From Vigna angularis (taxonomy: Eukaryota > Streptophyta > Magnoliopsida > Fabales > Fabaceae): 64,000 nucleotides of DNA. Made by a program: the position numbers and the translations under genes. Positions 56,861-64,000 of the stretch are shown here, piece after piece. The notes below the pieces were generated by a model, which was given only the letters and a program-made list of their open reading frames with translations, searched no databases and was not told the DNA's origin. The DNA is taken from positions 27,105,306 to 27,169,305 of the forward strand of contig NC_068978.1 of NCBI RefSeq assembly GCF_016808095.1. Reading direction: 5' to 3'. Positions within the stretch are counted from its first letter, which is position 1, and the number at the start of each line of letters is the position of its first letter.

Positions 56861-56971
56861 ACTTTCTCTACCGAACTCCAAATGAGTTGATTCTTGTTTT
56901 GTTGGAAAGCTCTTTGAGTCTAGATTCCAACAAAACAAGAAGCAAGTCATTTGGAGTTCGGTGAAGAAATT
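56861..56971. repeat. Hairpin 2
   Basis: CCGAACTCCAAATGAGTTGA...TTGTTTTGTTGGA against TCCAACAAAACAAG...CATTTGGAGTTCGG, arms of about 40 bases with an internal mismatch zone. No TAATCGATTA. Confidence 0.88.
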
Positions 56972-57021
56972 TAAGAACAAAACAAGTAGCAAAGGTCAGA
57001 AAAACAGAGTTGGGGAGCAGT

Positions 57022-57170
57022 GTTCATCTAGCTCAGGAGTACAGTTGAAGTTTCTGTAAAAATTACTCTTTTTCCTCTGGTAATCGATTACAAGACCCCT
57101 GTAATCGATTACCAAAGGAAAATGGGTATTTTGTACAGAAACTTCAACTGTACTCCCTAGCTAGATGAAC
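57022..57170. repeat. Hairpin 3 with paired TAATCGATTA
   Basis: Arms of about 70 bases, related in sequence to hairpin 1 (both contain 'cagttgaagtttctgta' / 'tacagaaacttcaactg'). The two differ by several substitutions and in the loop. Confidence 0.92.
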
Positions 57171-57357
57171 ATTACTCCCTATTCTCTATTTTTGTTGAAT
57201 TTTTCATTTTTTGAGATGGGTAAGTGAGTTAAATGTTATTGGGTGTGCTCCCTGCACGAATAATGAGGTTAGGTCATTGATTTCTTCAAAAAAAGTGTCC
57301 ATTTAGGTGGTTTTCTCCAACTGAGGTGAGGTGCATGATCATTGTTTGTTCGTCATC

Positions 57358-57923
57358 ATTGACACAGGACTGATGTTGTTGTAATCGATTACAGGGAGCT
57401 GGTAATCGATTACCAGTGGAAAAATCCCCTTGTGTACCAAAAGTTGAGGAGTGCTACCCAGATATGGCCGAAGCACTCCCCAACAGTCATGACGACTGTG
57501 TTTTCAAGGTTTTGTGGATTGATCCCCCTATTGGTCATGGTTTAAGGCGTCCACAACAAGCAATTTCAACTTTGGTGAGTCCTATGTAGATGGAAGACCC
57601 ACGAAGGGTGTTTATAGGTTGAGAGGTAAGGTTCTGCACCATTGACACATGAATGATGCACTTGTAATCGATTACAGGGACCCTGTAATCGATTACCAGT
57701 GGAAAAATCCCCTTTTGTACCAAAAGTTAAGGAGTGCTACCCAGACATGGCTGAAGCACTCCCCAGCAGTCCTGACGACTGTGTTTTCAAGTTTTTATGG
57801 ATTGATCCCCCCTGTTGGCCATGGTTTAAGGTGTCCATAACAAGAAATTTCAAGTTTGGTCAATCCTATGTGGATGGAAGACCAAGTAAAGGTGTTTCTA
57901 GGTCGAGAGGTGAGGTCATGCAC
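57358..57923. repeat. 283-bp tandem duplication with TAATCGATTA pairs
   Basis: Two units beginning 'attgacac' at 57358 and 57641. Each has a TGTAATCGATTACAGGG...GTAATCGATTACC hairpin, then a segment whose best frame reads VPKVEECYPDMAEALP or VPKVKECYPDMAEALPSSPD and DDCVFKFLWIDPP. A third, partial start is visible at about 57930 with the palindrome lost. The 164-codon frame at 57699-58193 comes from the second unit and matches nothing I know. Confidence 0.85.
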
Positions 57924-58199
57924 CCTTCAAACAGGAATGATGCACTTGTAACCAAAGAGGAAGGAACAATGCACCTAAGTGACGAAGGAACAACGGTGCC
58001 AGCGGAAAAACGAGAGCTTTGGAAAAATGGCGCACAGAAAGCACTTCAATGGCGTAGAGAGAGAGAGAGACGACTTCCTCCAAAGACACTGGTGGACCCA
58101 AGCGACGGACGAACAACGGTGGACAGAGACACCACTTCAATGACGGAGAGAGTTTCAAAGGAAGGAACTTCAATGACGGAGATAGAGTTTTGAAGGATC

Positions 58200-58292
58200 T
58201 TTCGGTGAAGGGGGAGAGAAAGTTTCGAAAAGGGGAGAGAGAGTTTCGAAAAGGGGGAAAGAGAGTTTCGAAAAGGAGGAAAGAGACTTTCG
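58200..58292. repeat. GA-rich minisatellite (about 20-22 bp unit)
   Basis: Four units of 'gagagagtttcgaaaaggg' type. In reverse complement it resembles the CT-rich minisatellite at 55603-55705, consistent with both lying in the terminal repeats of one element. Confidence 0.85.
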
Positions 58293-58756
58293 CAGGGTTA
58301 GGTTTCAGAAATTAAAAAGCGTCAAAAAGTTTCTGAAAATTATTCCAAAAATGCCCTCCAAAACAAAATGAATCTTTAAAGAAAATTTAATAAAAATAAC
58401 CAATGACAGTGAGACACGTGTTATTGTCAAATTGTTGTCAAAAATCTGTTGTTGAAGAAACGTTTTCCTAACAAAAATGTAACCTAAGTTTATGAAGATG
58501 ATGGTATGCCATATTTCACACATTCATCAAACATTTTAGCAGCAACCCTCTTAAAATAGTCAATTCAGAGTAAATTTCAATTCTTATTTGGACTTTTAAT
58601 ATTCCCACATCATACTGAACACGATCGACATTATTACAACGACAACGATAATGGTGAAACCTTAAATATATATATATATATATAATGATGAAAAATGAAC
58701 AACTGAGAAACCCTTCAGAGTGTGAGCTAGACAATCATCAACTATCTTAGAGAGAT

Positions 58757-61700
58757 TTATGTATCATTTGGAATACTCTCTAAGAATGCGGTTTTTGTAG
58801 CAAGGTCAGTCGAAAAGCGTCCCAATGCAGCAATGGTAGCAGTATTACTACCGAACTTCTCAATTCCCCGAGAAATCATACAGGTGTGACTTGCTTCCAC
58901 CACTACTATCACATTTTCACCTATCAATGCAGAAACCGTTTCTGCGATCTGCTTGGTCACCCTTTCTTGAACCTGCAGCTTAATACCATAAAAGTGCACT
59001 ATTGACTGCAAGAGCCTTTTCTCAATGGGATGAAACCCTTTGGAAATGTAGTATCCTATGTGAACAACACCATAAAATGGAAGCAAATGATGTTCACACT
59101 GTGACAAGAAAGGCAAGTTCAGCTCTGAGTGTATCTTTTCATCAAAACCTACAACCCCATTAGTGTTCAAAGCACCATTCCCAAGCGAACCATTCAGCGC
59201 CCTCTCAATGCTACTACATTGGAAGTTCATCAGCCACTTGGTATATCTAGCAGGAGTCCCTTGTAATTCCTTCCTAGTTGGATCCTCACCTAAAGACTTG
59301 AGAATTGAAACTACTGCAGTGACCATAGCAGGGTTCATTTCTTGATTCTTTGGTGAAACTTTAGAAGACAAAGAAGGACACCAACAGTGGTCCAATGACC
59401 CCTTATCAATAATTTTGTCCTTGTCAATGCCCCTAAAGTTAAGGAGACCGAAAAAGTCAGTCCACAAGTTTGCATCTTTGTTTTGAAAAACACCAGAGCC
59501 TGAAGAAACGAGTATTCCCAGGACCCCTTTGTGGTTTGAGTGAAGAGAATTTGATTCCATGTCTGGAAAGGGAATGTGTTTGCATTGAAGCAGAACAGCA
59601 ACGCCTGTGGGTTGTATTCCTTCATGCAAAGCGGAACAGACCTGATTTGCAAGACGCTGAGGCTCTTGGAGACGTTTTGCAAAGACATCGGTGACACGAG
59701 AGAGTTTGCTTAAACCGAGAACTCTTTGAGCAGAAGGGACATAGCCCACATGACACTTGAAATAGAATGGTAGCATGCAAGACTCACAGTAGGAGTAAAA
59801 GTCAAGGTCTCTCACAATCACAAGTCCACCTACTCCTCCTGCATCACCAACTTTGTTCTTTTCTACTCCGCCTTCAGGGAATAATGCACCTTCCACAATT
59901 TCCTTAACACTTTTAACATAACCTGGGATACCATTCTTGTCAAGATTGGAGCTAAAATATTTGAGAAAACATGATACTTTGTATATGGTTAGTGTTTTAC
60001 CTTTTTTGAATTTTTGGTTGCTGAATAGATTAGTAGTTAAAGGTTGTTCTAGGAGCTCTACCAAGACGCCATGGATAACCAACCAGCAGAAGCAAAATTT
60101 ATTGAAAAAGGCAAAGCCATATGTAGAGGGACAAAGGTTTATATATAAGAGTTAGACTTTAACATGGTATCAGAACTAGGTTAGAACTTATATCAGTAAA
60201 ATTTTATGTTTATTGAGTATATTGTTCCACTCACTATCAAACCGATATTGGATTAGCTATTAATGTTTAGTCTCATACTCGAGATGTATATACCTTGATG
60301 TGAGGGGGTACGTTGGATGTCTCACATCAAATAAAGATAAGCTTAATTTAAAGTATATAAGTAGATACAAACCTCACCTTATAAATAAATTTTGTGGAAT
60401 AGAATTAGGCTTAAAATTTATTTCTTACGATGATGTAATATCTTTTATTAGTCTAGACTTCTTTAACAATAAATTTCAACTTCCTATGTTTATTATTTTA
60501 GGTCTTGTGTAGAGTTTGCTTTATATTTATTTATATAGTTTGATTTAGTTCTCTTTATTTTTATTTTTTCTTCTTCTTTTGTAAAATATTTCATAGCATG
60601 TGATTATTTAATTTTGAGATGGCAATCTCAATGTGTTATCATATTCCTTGTGATACATAACTTGAATTATTTATATATATATATATATATATATGATTTT
60701 GACTCTCAAATTTTATATTAAAATAAAATTTATAATATAACTATAATTATAAATATAAGGATTTTATTAAGTTAATTCATATTACTTTACTTTTTTAGAA
60801 CAAGCATAGAATGTGACCACCAAAATTTGTTTAGTCATGGAAACAAAATTATTTTGTAGAATGTTTAAATTAAAACAAATTATAGCTTTTCTATGAGAGA
60901 GAAAAATATGTCAATAACACTAACACTAGTGTAAAAATAGTTTTTCTTATCATGACTTATTATGGTTGTTATAATTTATTAATATAATAAATGACGTGGT
61001 TTCAAAATTGTAAATATGATAAGACTTTCATTGTATGTTATCTTTAGAATAGGCATAGAAAGAGGGTGCGATGATATTTTTATAATAAAATAGAGCTTTC
61101 TACGTCGATTATCACCAAAGCTGACATAGAAAGTGGATGTAGTGGTAATTTTGTAATAAAGTATGAGATTTTCTATGTCATTTATACCTAGAACCGATAT
61201 AAAAAGTTGGTGTCTGTGTTATTTTAAATTTAAAAAACATATATTATGTTGTTCTTCATTATAACCAACAGAGAATCTTTATTTTTCATCTTCTCTCTTC
61301 TCCCCCATCGTGCTACACTTCCCTATTCTACTCACATATTCTCCTCCCTTGCAGTGTTGTTGTTGATGCCTTTCAACATCTCCCTCACACTACACTTGGT
61401 TGTCACTCTCGTCATCTCCCTCTCGATTGTGGCCTTTGTCATTCTCGAAAAGGTCACTCTCGTTGGTGCTGCTCTCGCCCTTGTAAACCCTTATTGCCTT
61501 TAGTGATGCTTGATTTATGGTTTGGGTACTTCCTATCTCGATGGCACTCCATAGGTTTCAATCTTCACCATAGTGGTCTTACTGTTATCCTACATTGTTG
61601 TCTTCTCCCTCACAATTGTTTTGTTTCGCTTCTTCTGATTTTTAGGTTAGGAATTCTAAGGTACGAAATTAGTGGGTACTTGGCTGTTTTTATGTCTATT

Positions 61701-63104
61701 GATTTATGAAATCATTTGTGAAACATAATAACGAAGAGGAGGGAAAGAAAAATAAGGAATGAATGACAATAATAGTGTTGAGTGTTTCAAAGTAACAAAC
61801 AACAAATAATAGTTAAATTAGGGTTTCATGAAAAATTTGAAAGTGAGACTTTATTTATCCGTTGTCTCTATAATCCAAGTAAAAGTTTAAAACTTTCTAT
61901 GCTCATTGTATTTATGTAAGTTTTAAAATTCTTCACAAAATGGGGATAAAAGATGATAAGAACAGGTTATAAAGCAAAAATCTCAATAAAATAGTAGCCT
62001 GTTTCACCAACTCGTTGTATGATCGTATTAAAGAGGTGAGAAGGATAAATAGAAAAGTTAATATTAATTTGTTTTCTATTACTTTTACAAATTTCTGCGG
62101 ACATTAAAAATTACCTTAAGAGAGCAAAACTTACTTTTTAATGAAAGCAAAAATCAAAAAGTTCTAGATATACTATAAGGGGGAAAACGAAAATCTAGTG
62201 GGACAAATTGCCTCCTATAATGGCCAAGCTGCATCCGTCCCAGATCACTTTATAATAAGTTTCTTTAAGATACTGATTATAAAAAACAAAAAAGCATCAC
62301 TTTCTATTAAAAAGAATATTCTTTTAATATGTTGTCATAAGATTTATAATAAAAAAATGTTTTAATATTGTTTATCAATACTCCTAAATACCAATAGATC
62401 AGAGTCGTCTTAATATTACTAATTAAGTTAGAGTGCGTACTACATCTCACAATGATCATAGTTTAAAGAAAAATAAGAAAATATAAATATTAAAATTAAA
62501 AAGAAAAAACTTTTATTTGTATACTAATTTACATATATATAGAAAAAAAAAACAGACCTCCTTGTAGGCCTTCTGAGATCGATTAACAAGTAAAATCCAT
62601 AACGATGAAAAACCTAATAATATGAAAACATTTTTAAAAGTAAATTTTAAATCTAATGTAGTTTTATAAAACTAGTTTACAAAATGAGATTGACACATGT
62701 TAAGATAAGTTTTTAAGTTTAATTAATAATTTGATTTTTATATTTAAATTAAATATTTAATTATTTTGTTAATAACTTGTACTTAATTATATCTCAATTT
62801 TCTTTAAAATTGGACAATGACAGCCCTTCTATTATATTATCCTTAAGACCGTTTAGTGAGTAAAGAGAATGCTAAGGGAGGAATAGTCACCTCTGGTTCC
62901 TTCACAAAGGGCCTTGGCAACACGAAGTGGTGTTTTTCTAATGCCTTCTCTGTTGATATCTTCTCCTAAACCCATCAACAACACTTTGACAGCATACTGA
63001 ATGGAAGTTGTAACTATTTCTTTCTCAGAACACTGTTCATCACAGCACAAAGTGACTCCATTTTCAAGCTCAGAGATCAAACCATTCTGACCCAAATGCT
63101 CCAT
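58757..63104 (-). CDS. GCH1: GTP cyclohydrolase I, two-domain plant type (2 exons)
   Basis: Makes 7,8-dihydroneopterin triphosphate from GTP, the first step of the pterin branch of folate synthesis, in the cytosol. Exon 1 is 63104-62891 (donor AGAG|GTGAC), exon 2 59922-58757 (acceptor CCCAG|GTTATG); the split Gly codon rebuilds GTRGYVKSVKEIVEG. From this Met the protein has 459 residues; an in-frame Met five codons upstream (63119) would give 464, both within the family's usual ~460. The N-terminal domain has GLGEDINREGIRKTPLRVAK, LVIVRDLDFYSYCESCMLPF and VLGLSKLSR. The C-terminal domain has LGEDPTRKELQGTPARYTKW, FLSQCEHHLLPFYGVVHIGY and EASHTCMISRG. The CEHH and SHTC residues (zinc ligands and catalytic His in the bacterial enzyme) occur only in the C-terminal domain and the N-terminal one lacks the HH pair, the usual plant situation. 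No stop or frameshift. The intron is large (2,968 bp) and transposon-laden. Confidence 0.95.
60120..60435 (+). mobile_element. TRIM-like LTR remnant in the GCH1 intron
   Basis: 'gttagactttaaca' followed by TGGTATCAGAAC (60165-60176) looks like an LTR end plus a tRNA-Met primer site. About 135 bases later CGTTGGATGTCTCACATC (60311) looks like an LTR start (usual TGTTGGATGTC), running through 'tataagtagatacaaacctcacctta' to 'taggcttaaaatttatttctta' (about 60432), which matches the end before the primer site. The internal part is far too short for genes, so a miniature (TRIM) element is likely. Confidence 0.55.
60924..61750 (+). mobile_element. CACTA-like terminus and derived sequence in the GCH1 intron
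   Basis: CACTAGTGTAAAAATAG at 60924 resembles the ends of legume CACTA elements. Within the next 300 bases 'tctacgtcgatt', 'gacatagaaagt', 'ctatgtcattta' and 'ccgatataaaaag' repeat in both orientations, like subterminal repeats. A matching TAGTG end was not pinned down, so the right boundary is uncertain. Confidence 0.45.
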
Positions 63105-63189
63105 TAAAAAACAACACAAATATCAACTCCTCAAGCTAAATACACTACACAACACACCTTGTTTTGCTCATTTTTGTTTTGAGATATGC

Positions 63190-63202
63190 TTCCTATTTAT
63201 AG
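63190..63202 (-). promoter_or_regulatory. TATA box of GTP cyclohydrolase I
   Basis: Minus strand TCTATAAATAGGA, about 90 bases upstream of the chosen ATG, which gives a 5' untranslated leader of roughly 50-60 bases. No other TATA box of this quality is near. Confidence 0.65.
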
Positions 63203-64000
63203 AACAGACATATGCATAAATGGTGACAAGAAGGGAAGGCAGTTTGTGGGTGGGTCAATTAGTGAATAAATTAAAAGAACACGTTTTAATGTTGCGTTTA
63301 TAGTTTTAAACTAATGGAAATAAAAATGGTTTTCTAAAACTAAACAATCTCATGATTACGATTGAGAATTGAAAGCTGGTAAAAATGTGAGGGAACGACA
63401 TGACCTTTTCCAAATCTTGCACAACACCTGAGTTAACAGGAACGAGATAAAGAATGCAATGAAATCATAAATGTAACTTTCCAAGTGTGTTGGATAATGC
63501 GGTTGGCTTGGAAGTATCTAAATTTAATTAAAATACTTCCATTTGATTTTCTTTTATATAAATTTCATGTACTTTTATAACTTACTGTGTTAAAAAAAAA
63601 CTTACTCTAATGTGCTATAATTATTAAGAATTTATTTTGAATAATTTTATAAGGCTTTTAATTGGATATGATTCACATTAAGAAAAGTTTGAATTAATTG
63701 TCGATCAAATTGCGATGCTATGAGAGTGAGCTTAGTCAACTCTAGTGCAACACAAAAAGTTATTTTTTTTAAAGTTAAAAAATGTAAAATTATTTTTACT
63801 TTTTTAATAATTAAATGTTTGCCTGTAATAAAGTTCATTTAATGTTAGATGCTAATAGAATTAACTTAGTCAACTCCAAACGTAAGAGGTTATTTTTTTT
63901 ATTTAAAAAGAATTAAAAGCATAAAATTATTTAATGACTTTTTTAATGAATTTTTGTTTTCTTAGTGTCACATGACATTAGTCGATAATAGAGTTCGTTT
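63203..64000. other. Upstream flank, no gene seen
   Basis: AT-rich sequence upstream of GCH1. The right end has a doubled phrase ('gttagatgctaatagaattaacttagtcaactc' resembling an earlier 'gctatgagagtgagcttagtcaactc'), at 63715-63750 and 63843-63880. The 63-codon minus-strand frame there is not supported. Confidence 0.6.

Larger units (their letters stand above)
55207..58444. mobile_element. Mutator-like non-autonomous element (probable)
   Basis: The ends are degenerate inverted repeats: left 55207-55238 'tttgac..aattgacaa...acgtgtc' against right 58413-58444 'gacacgtg..attgtcaaattgttgtcaaa'. Just inside each end is a 22-bp CT-rich/GA-rich minisatellite in opposite orientation. No transposase is present. 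The interior is made of hairpins with TAATCGATTA cores and a duplicated block. A flanking 9-bp TSD was not identified, so the class rests on the long degenerate TIRs. Confidence 0.5.
59923..62890 (-). other. Intron of the GTP cyclohydrolase I gene
   Basis: GT...AG boundaries fit the protein exactly. It is AT-rich and contains a (TA)n run at about 60673-60692, the LTR/TRIM-like remnant and the CACTA-like end listed separately. Hydrophobic frames at 61246-61709 are not supported as genes. Antisense frames within exon 2 are shadows. Confidence 0.93.

Noticed and set aside
61246..61709. Hydrophobic ORFs as membrane proteins
   Set aside because: They lie within the GCH1 intron on the opposite strand, next to transposon-derived repeats, with no recognisable family.

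Overview
The window is plant nuclear DNA, almost certainly from a legume of the bean tribe (Phaseoleae; a Vigna or Phaseolus relative is my inference). The grounds are Ty3/gypsy elements primed by tRNA-Asp, LTRs packed with a GGACGAGCGTCC minisatellite, the TAATCGATTA palindromes, and a plant-type two-domain GTP cyclohydrolase I gene with an intron. About 54 kb is a nest of transposable elements. The last 10 kb is gene space.

1-24,165: one degenerate Athila-like Ty3/gypsy element (A, plus strand) runs LTR, tRNA-Asp primer sites, gag, protease, RT, RNase H, integrase. It is split by four insertions, each with its own target-site duplication (TSD). Two ~2.6-2.8 kb solo LTRs of family D lie back to back in gag (D1, TSD GTTTG; D2, TSD ATAAG/ATGAG). 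A solo LTR (C, TSD ACATT) lies in RT and is itself split by a young complete non-autonomous gag-protease element (B, TSD GCGAG). A third D solo LTR (D3, TSD ATGAG) lies in integrase.

24,166-31,130: a giant inverted repeat with ~2.9 kb arms. Each arm carries a broken copy of a plant-transposon-protein ORF, a polypurine tract and an LTR (family E). The right LTR holds a 53-bp GC-rich tandem repeat.

31,140-44,978: a CACTA (En/Spm) element (DUF4216-like, transposase_24-like and C48-protease-like pieces, ending in TAGTG). Its middle is filled by D-family LTR retrotransposon pieces (D4, D5, with an 884-bp tandem duplication and a gag plus an acidic ORF) and by a 2.6-kb palindrome. Each palindrome arm carries a miniature WUSCHEL-clade-like homeobox (WOX) gene. 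The left copy reads as an intact 146-residue, two-exon gene. The right copy has a nonsense codon and a frameshift.

44,979-54,248: a copia RNase H fragment with LTR and a long (TA)n, then a multi-exon clathrin heavy chain pseudogene on the minus strand. The pseudogene is interrupted by a nearly complete 4.8-kb copia element (TSD GCTCC-like five bases, read as GTCCC) and linked to a CACTA terminus at 54,248, which suggests gene capture by a CACTA element.

54,249-64,000: a Mutator-like non-autonomous element rich in hairpins and TAATCGATTA palindromes, then the one ordinary host gene, GTP cyclohydrolase I (folate synthesis, minus strand). Its two exons are split by a 2,968-bp intron that holds a TRIM/LTR-like remnant and a CACTA-like terminus. 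A TATA box lies upstream of exon 1.
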